Origin: CAWAVN01 sp963825075
GTDB taxonomy: Bacteria; Planctomycetota; Planctomycetia; Planctomycetales; Planctomycetaceae
Direction: 5' to 3'
DNA: 64,000 nt
Assembly (NCBI GenBank): GCA_963825075.1
Contig: CAWGRX010000021.1
Coordinates: forward strand, 41,904 to 105,903
The translations under genes were made by a program, and so were the position numbers. Below are positions 37,562 through 47,755 of the stretch, piece after piece; within the stretch, counting starts at the first letter, position 1; each line of letters opens with the position of its first letter. The notes beneath the pieces are model-generated. The model did no database searches. It saw only the letters and a list, made by a program, of their open reading frames with translations, and was not told the DNA's origin.

Positions 37562-39001
37562 ATGGACGATCTCACCCCCCGGGCGGAAGGCCCCTGGTAC
37601 GAAGGGATCACGCGCTATCAATGGCTGGTGCTGGTGATTGCCTCGTTGGGGTGGGTGTTCGATATTTTTGAAGGGCAGATTTTCGTCGCCAGCATGAACG
37701 AAGCTATGCCTTCGCTCGTTCCCGCCGGCACCGACAAGGGCACCATCGCCTATTACAACCAGGTCACGCTGGCGGCGTTTTTGTTGGGCGGGGCGATCGG
37801 CGGCGTGTTGTTCGGGATGCTCAGCGACCGCATCGGCCGCAAAAAAACCATGTCACTGACCATCATCATGTATTCGCTGTTTACCTGCATCTCGGCGTTT
37901 TCGATGTCGTGGTGGCACATGGTGATTTTCCGCTTTCTGGTGGCAATGGGTGTGGGCGGCGAATGGGCGGTCGCCAGCAGCATGGTCGCCGAGGAATTTC
38001 CCCAAAAAGCCAGGGCTAGGGTCTCGGGGATCTTTCATGCCTCCAGCGTGCTGGGAACGTATCTCGCGATTGCCACGGGCTTGTTTTTCATCGGCAACGA
38101 ACGCATCCACGAGTGGGCCAACGAGATCGGCTATCCGAGCGCCCCCTGGCGAATCGGGTTTGGCATGGGCGTGCTGCCGGCCTTATTGATTATCTGGATT
38201 CGCCGGAGTCTTAAGGAACCCGAAAGCTGGCTGAAGGCCCGGTCCCGCGCCCAGGAAACTCCCGCGGAAGAAATGGGCCGGATCGCCGATTTGTTCCGGG
38301 GCGAATATCTCGTGCCGACGCTGGTGGGCGTGACCCTCGCCTCCGTCGGTTTGGCGACGTTTTGGGGCGCGCACATCTACGGCAAAGATCTCTTGCGCCG
38401 CGATGTCGAAAAGGAATATCTGGCGGAAAACACCGCCGATCCCGCATCGCTCTCTGAGGAACAAAAAACCGAAATCCTGAAAGCCCATTTCGCAGCCATC
38501 AAGCGTTGGGAACTGTTGGGCATGTTTTTAGTCACGACCGGCGGGGGCATTGGGTTATTATCGTTCGGCCCGTTGTGCGAACGCATCGGCCGGCGGGGGG
38601 CGTTTTTGTTCTTCCATCTGGGAGGACTAGCGATTTCGCTGACGTGTTTCCAACTCTTGGAAGGCGTCTGGGTGCTGGTGGCGGTGCTGCCGATCTTTGG
38701 ATTTCTCACCCTGGGCATGCACGCGGGTTATGCGATTTATTTCCCGGAACTTTATCCCACGAGGCTCCGCGGCACCGGGGCCGGGTTCTGTTTTAACTTC
38801 GGCCGGATTCTGGCCGCCCCGATTCTGGTCCTCCGCGGCAAATTGCGAGAAAGCCCCACGGAAGAAGGCGGCCTAGCCAACATGCTTTCCTTGGGGCTTT
38901 CGTTGGAAGACGCGGCTTCGCTGCTGTGCCTGTTGTTTCTCGTCGGCGTCGTGGTGCTCATCTTCGCCCCCGAAACCAAAGGCAAAGAACTGCCGCAATA
39001 G
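37562..39001 (+). CDS. MFS transporter (sugar/acid porter type)
   Basis: About 479 residues, 12 predicted transmembrane helices. Conserved loop GMLSDRIGRKKTM between helices 2 and 3 and FLVAMGVGGEWAVASSMVAEEFP in helices 4-5 are typical of sialate, shikimate or metabolite:H+ symporters. A loop of about 80 residues with a soluble charged segment (DVEKEYLAENTADPASLSEE) is inserted in the middle. A GTG at 37547 is an alternative start. Substrate not predictable. Confidence 0.88.
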   Translation: MDDLTPRAEGPWYEGITRYQWLVLVIASLGWVFDIFEGQIFVASMNEAMPSLVPAGTDKGTIAYYNQVTLAAFLLGGAIGGVLFGMLSDRIGRKKTMSLTIIMYSLFTCISAFSMSWWHMVIFRFLVAMGVGGEWAVASSMVAEEFPQKARARVSGIFHASSVLGTYLAIATGLFFIGNERIHEWANEIGYPSAPWRIGFGMGVLPALLIIWIRRSLKEPESWLKARSRAQETPAEEMGRIADLFRGEYLVPTLVGVTLASVGLATFWGAHIYGKDLLRRDVEKEYLAENTADPASLSEEQKTEILKAHFAAIKRWELLGMFLVTTGGGIGLLSFGPLCERIGRRGAFLFFHLGGLAISLTCFQLLEGVWVLVAVLPIFGFLTLGMHAGYAIYFPELYPTRLRGTGAGFCFNFGRILAAPILVLRGKLRESPTEEGGLANMLSLGLSLEDAASLLCLLFLVGVVVLIFAPETKGKELPQ

Positions 39002-39006
39002 GATTA

Positions 39007-39070
39007 TGAGCGGTACGGCGCTAGCCGCCGGTTCCGCGCCCAAAACCGGCGGCTAGCGCCGTACCGCTCA
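39007..39070. terminator. Perfect 27-bp inverted repeat between convergent genes
   Basis: Left arm 39007-39033 starts TGAGCGGTACGGCGC; right arm 39044-39070 is its exact reverse complement, ending GCGCCGTACCGCTCA. The loop is 10 bases. It begins 5 bases after the MFS stop and faces the convergent rhodanese gene. It probably acts as a bidirectional terminator, though there is no T-run. The core GGCGCTAGCC is shared with repeat family C. Confidence 0.8.
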
Positions 39071-39087
39071 CAAAAACCAGCAGCCTC

Positions 39088-39663
39088 TCAACGGGCACAA
39101 ACCGTCGGCGGCGTGGTGGATTTCGGTTCGTTTTTCACCTGGTTCCAGGGCATGCGGGCCAGGAGCATCGCCATCCCGCAGGTGTCGGTGATTCCGGCGA
39201 ACATCAGCCCGGCCCCGACAAACGCCGACAGTCCGAACCAATAAGGATCGACGAAGTAACCCAACACGGATCCCAACAGCGTCAGAAATCCCGCGACGAT
39301 CCGCACCTGGCGTTCGAGGGAAATCGCTTTTTTTCCGCGGACCACCGGCAAGCCGGCTTCGTCCCAAGCCCGCGTCCCGCCTTCCACGCTGATCACGTTC
39401 GGAAAGCCCGCATCCAGAAACTTCTGGCAGGCCTTGCTGGAGCGGTTTCCGCTTTGGCAAATCACATACAACGGTTCATCAGCCGAACCGTTGCGGGAGT
39501 GCATTAAGGCTTTGGGATCGAGCGAATCCAGCGGCGCGTTGCGGGCCATCTCCAGGTGCACTTGGCGGTACTCCACCGGCGTGCGGACGTCGATGACATC
39601 GACCGGCCCCCGTTCACTTTTCCTGGCCAATTCTTGGACATTGATCGTTTGAATGGACGCCAT
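39088..39663 (-). CDS. Rhodanese with C-terminal DUF2892 membrane domain
   Basis: 191 residues. The rhodanese domain (residues 1-110) has DVIDVRTPVEYRQVHL and the active-site loop CQSGNRSS with catalytic cysteine. The C-terminal part has two hydrophobic helices of DUF2892 (VRIVAGFLTLLGSVLGYF). Sulfur-transfer enzyme tethered to the membrane. It lies directly downstream of the arsR-type regulator on the same strand, so it is probably controlled by it in response to sulfide or persulfide. Confidence 0.9.
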   Translation of the reverse strand: MASIQTINVQELARKSERGPVDVIDVRTPVEYRQVHLEMARNAPLDSLDPKALMHSRNGSADEPLYVICQSGNRSSKACQKFLDAGFPNVISVEGGTRAWDEAGLPVVRGKKAISLERQVRIVAGFLTLLGSVLGYFVDPYWFGLSAFVGAGLMFAGITDTCGMAMLLARMPWNQVKNEPKSTTPPTVCAR

Positions 39664-39719
39664 CTCTCTACCTCGTTAGTTCTTGAAGTTCTGATCTATT
39701 GGGGGAAATAAAAGCCGTC

Positions 39720-40031
39720 TCACGCGAGAAATCGGTTTTCGATGCAATTCATAATGTCTTCCAGATGCGGTTCGGCGACCCGGTAGTACACCTTGCGGCC
39801 TTCGCGTTCGCTGGTGAGAAAGCCGCACCGCTGGAGCAACCTCAGATGCTCCGAAGCCACGTTGTTGGGCACTTCGCAGTCCTCGGCTAGTTCGCCGACG
39901 GTATAACGGCCGTGCAATAAAAGCTGCACGATCCGCAGTCGCACGGGATGGGCCAGCGTCTTCAAGCACTCCGCCGCCTGCCCCAAGGCATCTAAGTCTT
40001 TTTTCGGTTTGGATTTCGTTTTTGTCGCCAT
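39720..40031 (-). CDS. ArsR-family repressor
   Basis: About 103 residues from the ATG at 40031, with AAGGAG 7 bases upstream; an earlier in-frame codon overlaps that ribosome site. Winged helix: LKTLAHPVRLRIVQLLLHG, YTVGELAEDCEVPNNVASEHLRLL, FLTSEREGRKVYYRV. Cysteines at AAECLK, AEDCEVP, RCGF and MNCIE; the pair near the recognition region could sense persulfides as in BigR/SqrR, which fits the adjacent rhodanese. Sensing chemistry is inference. Confidence 0.9.
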   Translation of the reverse strand: MATKTKSKPKKDLDALGQAAECLKTLAHPVRLRIVQLLLHGRYTVGELAEDCEVPNNVASEHLRLLQRCGFLTSEREGRKVYYRVAEPHLEDIMNCIENRFLA

Positions 40032-40052
40032 CGGTTCTCCTTTCACACCTCT

Positions 40053-40080
40053 AATATATCGTAATCTTACGACTTGTCAA
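40053..40080 (-). promoter_or_regulatory. Sigma70-type promoter with palindromic operator for arsR-rhodanese
   Basis: On the minus strand: TTGACA, 16 bases, TATATT, near-consensus -35 and -10 boxes. The spacer contains a perfect 14-bp palindrome TCGTAAGATTACGA (40059-40072). A repressor bound there would block RNA polymerase, so this is the likely autoregulatory operator of the ArsR protein encoded 22 bases downstream of the -10 box. Confidence 0.85.
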
Positions 40081-40152
40081 TACATGTTTTTTGAAATGGA
40101 TTTCGCGATTCGGATTTTGGATTTGTGGATTAGCGCGGATTCATCGAGGATA

Positions 40153-41721
40153 ATGACAGAATCTCCAACTTTTCCACGGCCCGTCCGATTTCCCTTTCAA
40201 AGAGATCCTGTGATGCAAATTCTTGGATTAGGCGCCCAGACCGAACTTTCGACCATTATCCGCCTCGCCGAACGCGAATACCGCGTGGCCCATAACATTC
40301 CGGCCCGGCTCTCGATGCAAGCCGGGAACGTGGAGATCGAAGTGCATCGACTGGAAAAGGACGACACGTGGGTCGGCGGCAGCGTGCGGATTGCGACGGA
40401 AGCCGAAAGCGGCGCCGCCGAGACGCTCAAAGCCGTGCACCACGAATTTCCCGATACGAGTTCCCTCACCGAAAACGATGGCCAGTTGGAGTTCCGCTGC
40501 CAACTCAGCTTCGCCCGCGACGGGGACAAGCCCAACGTCGCGAAAAAATTGTCGCTGCTGTGGTCCTGGCCGGAAACCTGGCGGGTGTCGGGCGACGATT
40601 TTGAAATCGAACCCCTCAGCCCCGAGCGGTTGTTTTTGGCGATGGACGAACTCGGTGCGAGTGACATTCATCTTTATCCCGGAGCGCCGCCGGTGTTTCG
40701 CATCGACAACCACACCTGCCCCACCGGCCGATTCGCTCCCATCTCGCAGCAGCAGATCGAACGGCTGATTCACGAACTGGCCCCCGACGCCGCCTGGGAG
40801 GACTTTTTGAGCGAGCAGCAGTGCAGCTTCAACTATCGGCAGGTGGACATGGCCCATTCACGCGTCTCGGCCTTTGTCAAATCCGGCGTGCCGCATTGCA
40901 CGATTCGCTATCTCCCCGAAGAAATCCCCAGCTTCGAGGATTTGCACATCCCTCGCAAAACGATGGAACGCCTCGCCAGTCTCCACGAGGGATTGATTCT
41001 CGTCAGCGGCATGACGGGCAGCGGGAAATCGACGACGGTCGCCTCGCTGATCGATTGGATCAACGAAAACCAGGCCAAGCACATTCTGACGATCGAAGCC
41101 CCGGTCGAATACGTGCACGTCAACAAGCAGTCGATTATCTCGCAGCGGAACGTCGGCACCGATGCCCCCACCGCAATCGACGCGGTCCACGGAGCGCTCC
41201 GCCACGACCCGGATATCATCTTCATCGGCGAAATGCGCGACCCGGACACGATTCGCGCCGCCATCGACGCCGCCAGCACCGGGCATCTGGTCATCAGCAC
41301 CTTCCACGCGAACACCGCCGCCGAGGTCATCAACCGCATCGTGAGTTTCTTCGATCCGGTCGAGCGGGACCTGGTCCGCTTGCAGCTTCGGGACTGCATT
41401 CGCTGCGTGCTCTGCCAACGGCTCGTGCCCAAACGCGGCGGCGGGCGGGTGCCGGCCTTGGAATTTCTATTCACCGACACGAATCACATTTTGGAATGCA
41501 TTCTCAACGGCAACACCGGCGCTCTCCGCGTGGCGATGCAGCAGACGACGACAGAATCGACCATCATGGAGCGCAGCCTGATGAATCTCGTCCGCGAAGG
41601 CCTGGTCCTCGAACAAGTCGCCGCCCAGTATGCGTCGAACCGCGACCTCTTCGAGCAAATCCGCCTGGGGACCTATGCCGTGCCCTCGGTAGAAACGATG
41701 TTGCACCGCCACGGAAGCTGA
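40153..41721 (+). CDS. PilT-like secretion ATPase
   Basis: Type IV pilus/type II secretion family ATPase, about 522 residues, longer than PilT (about 345-370) because of an N-terminal region of about 150 residues of unknown type. Walker A GMTGSGKSTTVASL, Walker B-like DIIFIGEMRDPDTI and the His box HLVISTFHANTAAEVINRI are clear. The Asp box reads IEAPVEYVH rather than the usual IEDPIE. Starts at 40153 and 40213 are both possible. No other pilus genes lie near. Confidence 0.88.
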   Translation: MTESPTFPRPVRFPFQRDPVMQILGLGAQTELSTIIRLAEREYRVAHNIPARLSMQAGNVEIEVHRLEKDDTWVGGSVRIATEAESGAAETLKAVHHEFPDTSSLTENDGQLEFRCQLSFARDGDKPNVAKKLSLLWSWPETWRVSGDDFEIEPLSPERLFLAMDELGASDIHLYPGAPPVFRIDNHTCPTGRFAPISQQQIERLIHELAPDAAWEDFLSEQQCSFNYRQVDMAHSRVSAFVKSGVPHCTIRYLPEEIPSFEDLHIPRKTMERLASLHEGLILVSGMTGSGKSTTVASLIDWINENQAKHILTIEAPVEYVHVNKQSIISQRNVGTDAPTAIDAVHGALRHDPDIIFIGEMRDPDTIRAAIDAASTGHLVISTFHANTAAEVINRIVSFFDPVERDLVRLQLRDCIRCVLCQRLVPKRGGGRVPALEFLFTDTNHILECILNGNTGALRVAMQQTTTESTIMERSLMNLVREGLVLEQVAAQYASNRDLFEQIRLGTYAVPSVETMLHRHGS

Positions 41722-41853
41722 ACCACCGGACCTTGTCGCATATCTGAAAGACAACCGCTCGAGAATTGTGCTATTGAAACCGCCTTGCGGAACATCAAAA
41801 ACCATCCTGCCAAGAAAAACACGAACGGAAATTCGACCGATTGTCTGTCGGTT

Positions 41854-41894
41854 TAAGAGGCAAAAGCCGCCAAGGAGTAAGGCCACACAGTGGG
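41854..41894. repeat. Dispersed repeat, second copy of the 22801 element
   Basis: Reads TAAGAGGCAAAAGCCGCC then AAGGAGTAAGGCCACACAG and TGGG, closely resembling 22801-22846. It lies in the 336-base gap before the tRNA gene, which otherwise holds nothing recognisable. Confidence 0.55.
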
Positions 41895-42057
41895 CGTTGG
41901 ATGTCGAGAACCAAGAGCCAAGCCCTGGAAAATCGGCCAGGCGGGCCGTCTTTCTGAACTTTTGTCACTTGACATGGGCTCTCACCCGGCTAATATCGTG
42001 TTTGGCGAGTTGGCATTGGATATTTTTGCCAATTGGCTCACTCATCGCGAATTTCCC

Positions 42058-43580
<1,523 letters not shown>

Positions 43581-43618
43581 GAGAGAAGCCTCCAATGAGA
43601 GTTGAGGAAAGAGAACGA

Positions 43619-43849
43619 TCAGGCGGAATGTTGGCGGGCTTCCCATTCCTGGAGTGGGGGACAGCCCGCTTGAACCCAGAGCGTGATTTCGCTGGCTCTC
43701 CAGCGGACGCTGCCGCCCAGACGGATGGGCTTGGGCAATTTGCCGGCGGATCGGAGCCTCCAGAGTGTCCGCTCAGAAATCTGCAAACGCTCAGCCAGTC
43801 CCTCGGCGGAAAGCAACAAACAATCGTTGGGAGAGGGAGATGTTGTCAT
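43619..43849 (-). CDS. Small helix-turn-helix protein (excisionase-like)
   Basis: About 76 residues from the ATG at 43849. LLLSAEGLAERLQISERTLW is a MerR/excisionase-type helix-turn-helix, followed by a wing with IRLGGSVRWRASEITLWVQ. Such a protein next to an integrase on the same strand is usually the directionality factor. No strong ribosome site is seen. Confidence 0.8.
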   Translation of the reverse strand: MTTSPSPNDCLLLSAEGLAERLQISERTLWRLRSAGKLPKPIRLGGSVRWRASEITLWVQAGCPPLQEWEARQHSA

Positions 43850-44550
43850 GGGCAGGAATTCAAAAAAGCCACGAAACGGTTTCCACGCGGGAAACGTTTG
43901 TGGCCTTTGTTGCTTCAACACCCAGTATAGCGGGAGCAATTCGCCAGGCAATCCCTTAATTTCCAAAAAATCAAAAAAGGCCGCGGGCGTTAACCCGCGA
44001 CCAAGCTGCATGCTCCCGCCGATTCATTCACCCGTTCGCATGCTTGATCGAGCCGGAACTTGGCGAAGAAGCAACGGCCACAAACGTCCCGCACAAAGGG
44101 AAAACGTCCGTGGCCAAAGAGAATGGCCGGAACATGCATTGTCTACATTATCCACCATCGTTTCCAAAATTCCACAGTTTCTGACCAATATTTTGCCCCG
44201 GCCCATTTTCTCGGCGGGCCTTGAAGCGTACCGGGTTGCCGACGGGAAGCGCGGCGGCCACAGTTTTGGGGCTGTTGTCCGCCTCGGCCCGACCGGACCG
44301 TCGCCCTTCGCGATGGTTGCGTGCGAAATAAGACCGTCCACCGGGCATCGCGAGTCATCAACGAGTCCCAGCGACGCGGCATCCTTTCATAATATCACGC
44401 CCTCCCGTCGCTTCCTGGGAATCTGTGCTTGGCATAATTTTTTGGGGAAATTCTTGAATTCAGAAAAAAATGGTTGGTGGATATTTGCCAAACGACTATT
44501 ATGACTAATGTTCATGTTGTGCGGCCGACACATCCCTCAAATCGAATTCC
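43850..44550. other. Noncoding segment with inverted repeats
   Basis: No gene supported on either strand. It contains a perfect 12-bp inverted repeat, ACGTTTGTGGCC at 43894-43905 and GGCCACAAACGT at 44076-44087, inside longer imperfect arms, plus a variant ACGTCCGTGGCC at 44104-44115. A terminator lies at 43973-43998. These could be integrase or excisionase binding sites or flank a small RNA. The right half (44390-44550) is AT-rich and may hold the promoter of the next gene. Confidence 0.5.
43973..43998 (-). terminator. Rho-independent terminator, leftward
   Basis: Minus strand CGCGGG-TTAACG-CCCGCG, then GCC and TTTTTT. A leftward transcript must come from the apparently empty segment to the right, which suggests an unannotated small RNA or a leader of the excisionase-like gene. 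Confidence 0.7.
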
Positions 44551-45871
44551 ATGATGGCCGACCTCATTAAAACGCTTAAAGAGTTGGCGGAGCTTTCCTC
44601 GGATGCATTGGAGGAGTGCGACGTTGCTTTGCTCAATCTGTGGGCCGCGCAGGGATTGCCGGGGACGGAAGCTCTCGACATCGCCGGGATCTTGAACACG
44701 CTCGATGAATGGGCCGAGAAGGTTCAATGGGAAATCTGGCGTCATATCTATCGCCTTGATCCTCGAACGGCCTTGCCCCCCACGGAATTCAATTATGGGA
44801 ATTCGTTGGCGCGTTTTTTCTGTTGGTATCTGCTGCAAGTGCTCCAAGAGGATTGCGGCGTCGTTTACCATCCCGACCGCAAATTCAATCCTGACTTCTG
44901 CCAACCGGAAGACGTCTTTATTCATGGGATGATTGTCGAAGGTGGCCAGGGCGGGACTTGCGCTTTCGATGCCGGTCTTGTATGTGGCGGTGGGCCGGCG
45001 AATTGGCTTGCCCCTTTATCTTGTCGGAACGCGCGGGCATTTGTTCTTCCGTTGGGATGATCCCAAAGGCACGACGATCAACTGGGATCGCCAGGGTTTG
45101 AATCTTTGGATTCCACCGGATCGTTTCAACGTGGAAGGTTCCGGCGAGGGCATTGCGTACCGACCCGACTCGCATTACATCCAATGGCCGGAGTTGTGGA
45201 CGGAAGCGGACTTCAACCACGGCCGATATTTGCGTTCCCAGACCGCCGCCGAGGATGTGGCGGATTTTCTGATGCAGCGCAGCGAGTGTCTCTACGAACT
45301 GGGGAACTGGGAAGAGTGCCTGAAGGCGATCTATTATGCCCGGAAGTTCTCGCCGGACGACCCGCGGCTCAAAGGAACCCACGCCAAGCGGACAAAAGAG
45401 ATTGAAGAGAAACTCCGCATTCGTGAGTCCATTATGACGGTCGAGGCTTGGAATCGCGAACAACGAGCGAAGGCGAAACCCGCGATTCCCGGACACGATC
45501 TTCAATGCCGCTGCGACCGCTGCCTGAAGGTGCGGTTGATCGAGCAGTCGCGACCAACGGACCACGGCGGTTCTTGCAATTGCTGGCATTGTCGGCAAAT
45601 CCGCACGATTCAAGAAGCTGAACCCCAAGGCGTCCCCAATCACCACCCCACGTGTCAGTGCCTTCCCTGCCGAAACGCTCGGCAAAATATCGATGCTCAC
45701 ATGGGCTTGGCTGGCCATCCGGCGTCGTGTCCCTGTTTCGGTTGTCAACAACGCCGAATGCAATCGCCCAACCACGCGAAATTGCCCCTACCACCAACGC
45801 CGCGCCTTCCCGGCGTGCCGCATCAACCATTCGTCAATCGCCACCACCCGCCTGGATTGGCGGGATCTTGA
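44551..45871 (+). CDS. Transglutaminase-like protein with cysteine-rich tail, frameshifted
   Basis: N-terminal region (MMADLIKTLKELAELS...) and a core that matches SirB1/transglutaminase-like cysteine-protease folds: IHGMIVEG, GGTCA, SMPVLYVAVGRRIGLPLYL, GTRGHLFFRWDDP. These give the expected Cys-His-Asp order. A TPR-like helical segment follows (SECLYELGNWEECLKAIYYARKF). After that come about 120 residues with repeated C-x-C-x2-C motifs (CRCDRC, CNCWHC, CQCLPC, CPCFGC), likely metal-binding. The frame breaks near 44957, where TTT should probably be TT. Function unknown. First large gene of the island's rightward cluster. Confidence 0.7.
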
Positions 45872-45896
45872 ACCTAAACCGCAATGGAGAACCAAA

Positions 45897-46691
45897 ATGT
45901 ATCAGCCGGAACTTGGGCGATTTACCGCACGTGACCCGATGCCGGAGGATGGGGTCTTGGTTGGAGGATTGCCGCAAAACTCGTATTGGTATGCTGACAA
46001 TAATCCTGTGAACATGATCGATCCTTCAGGGTTGGCGGCCGAACCTAGATTTGATAAGTCATGCACCCTCAAGGAACAGGCGTGCATATTTGCTGCATGG
46101 GAATTCGCTGACACATTCTTGAAAAATAATCCTCAATCCGTGCAAGCGTCTTGCCCCGCTAATATGCCGATGTCGTGTAAGTTAAATCAACTTGTTGCCT
46201 GCATAATAAATGCACTCACAAAGGTTACGATGGTTTGCGCCAATCGTGGAGATGGCGGCTGCCACAAAGGACAGAAAAATCAAGGTCACACAGATACCTC
46301 CTGTGGTCGAATCAAGGGACTCGCCTCTGTTGGAATATCATTTCCGTCAAAACCTGTGCCAGTTTTGCCATGGTGGTTGCCAACCAATTTATGCAACCCG
46401 TGCAAGCATTTCTTGCCCTATGCGAATGATTGCTCCTCATGTCCCGATGAAGCACACACAAATGCAAAAACCTATATTTGCCGTGACCAAGCCCCCGCCG
46501 GAAAAGGCATCGCTGGCTCATGTGATACCAATAAAGGCAAAATCTGTCTTGCCGCCTTATTGGTTCATGAAGCGTCACACAATTGTGTTGGAGGACATGA
46601 CACCACCGGTGGAAAGGGCAGTTGCGACGCATGCGGTAGGCCGGATTCGACCAGCATTGGAGATAGATTCAAAAGCGTCGCGGGATGTTGA
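45897..46691 (+). CDS. Orphan RHS tip with HExxH cysteine-rich C-terminal domain
   Basis: 264 residues. Residues 1-45 are the end of an RHS core (MYQPELGRFTARDP, NSYWYADNNPVNMIDPSG), normally found at the C-terminus of a protein of 1000 or more residues; the rest of the core is missing. The remaining 220 residues are very cysteine-rich with HEASHNCVGGHD near the end, an HExxH zinc-metallopeptidase-like motif. It looks like a displaced polymorphic-toxin tip. No good ribosome site precedes the ATG, so it may be silent until recombined with a full RHS gene. Lower GC than the backbone. Confidence 0.75.
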   Translation: MYQPELGRFTARDPMPEDGVLVGGLPQNSYWYADNNPVNMIDPSGLAAEPRFDKSCTLKEQACIFAAWEFADTFLKNNPQSVQASCPANMPMSCKLNQLVACIINALTKVTMVCANRGDGGCHKGQKNQGHTDTSCGRIKGLASVGISFPSKPVPVLPWWLPTNLCNPCKHFLPYANDCSSCPDEAHTNAKTYICRDQAPAGKGIAGSCDTNKGKICLAALLVHEASHNCVGGHDTTGGKGSCDACGRPDSTSIGDRFKSVAGC

Positions 46692-46723
46692 TTGTGTGAG
46701 AACCCATACCATCGAGGGATCTA

Positions 46724-47755
46724 ATGAGTAATCGTTCACTTCTGTTTGGCCTGAACTGCATGCTTGGTCTCAGCATTCAGATGCAAACACAGGCATTTGG
46801 CGATGAAAAACCGGATTCGCCTAAGCCGGCACTTATCGCCAAATTCCCCGGAGCCGAGGGACGTGATTTCTTCGTGATGTGCGTCTCTTTCTCACCGAAT
46901 GGAAAGACCATCGCGATGGGTTCTGGGGACAACAAGCGAGGGGTCATCGACTTGTGGGACGTGACGGCAAAAGATCGCATTCTACGCATTAGCGGGCACG
47001 GTGGATATATCTATTCAGTCGCCTTCTCGCCGAACGGGAACGTGCTAGCTTCATCAAGTTTCGACGGAACGGTTCGGCTTTGGCAACTCTCTAGCGGAAA
47101 AGAATTGCACGTCTTGAAGGGGCATCTGAGATTCGTCACCTGCGCCGTTTTCTCCCCCGACAGCAAATTGGTTGTGTCAGGCGATGATCAAAACATTTAT
47201 TACTGGGATGCCGTAACTGGGAAAAAGACGGCAACTGTCAGGGCGCACCAAGGGGGAACCGATGCATTGGTGCTGTCACCAGATGGGAAAACCTTGGTGT
47301 CAGCAGGAATGGATTGGAAGGTCAAATTCTGGGATCTTCGGACAACACGTTTGAAAGGCGAACCATTGGAATATCCCAGATCCTTGCAATCCGTCGCCTT
47401 TTCTCCCAACGGAAAGCAACTGGCGATTGTGCCGAGAATGTTCCGCAGTGTTAGTCTCTACGATGTTCAATCTGGCCAAACTCGTAATCTGCATTGTGGC
47501 GAACCGATTTGGGGCTCGGTATCTTATTCTTCAGATGGCAAAACACTGGCGGTCGCAGGTCAGAATAATGTGCTTCTTTACGATGTGACCTCCCGAGAGA
47601 GAATTTGTCGTTTCAAAGCCCACGAGTATTCCATTTATCAAGTCGCCTTTTCTCCTGATGGAAAGTTTCTCGCAACGGCAAGCTCGGACAATAGTGTGAA
47701 GCTTTGGAATGTTGAGTTTCTCAAACGGCAAATTGCGGATTTCAGCCCCGACTAA
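46724..47755 (+). CDS. Exported WD40-repeat protein
   Basis: 343 residues. Likely signal peptide (MSNRSLLFGLNCMLGLSIQMQ), then about seven WD40 blades with phrases such as VIDLWDVTAKD, SVAFSPNGNVLASSSFDGTVRLW and QVAFSPDGKFLATASSDNSVKLWN. GAGGG lies 5 bases before the ATG. WD40 propellers are protein-binding platforms. It follows the RHS-tip gene by 32 bases, a position often held by immunity genes, but a propeller is not a known immunity type, so no role is claimed. Confidence 0.85.
   Translation: MSNRSLLFGLNCMLGLSIQMQTQAFGDEKPDSPKPALIAKFPGAEGRDFFVMCVSFSPNGKTIAMGSGDNKRGVIDLWDVTAKDRILRISGHGGYIYSVAFSPNGNVLASSSFDGTVRLWQLSSGKELHVLKGHLRFVTCAVFSPDSKLVVSGDDQNIYYWDAVTGKKTATVRAHQGGTDALVLSPDGKTLVSAGMDWKVKFWDLRTTRLKGEPLEYPRSLQSVAFSPNGKQLAIVPRMFRSVSLYDVQSGQTRNLHCGEPIWGSVSYSSDGKTLAVAGQNNVLLYDVTSRERICRFKAHEYSIYQVAFSPDGKFLATASSDNSVKLWNVEFLKRQIADFSPD

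Noticed and set aside
44024..44341. A 105-codon minus-strand frame in the noncoding stretch next to the integrase, ending just before a terminator
   Set aside because: The peptide has no recognisable features and overlapping frames on the same strand are equally long; the terminator is better kept as evidence for a possible small RNA.
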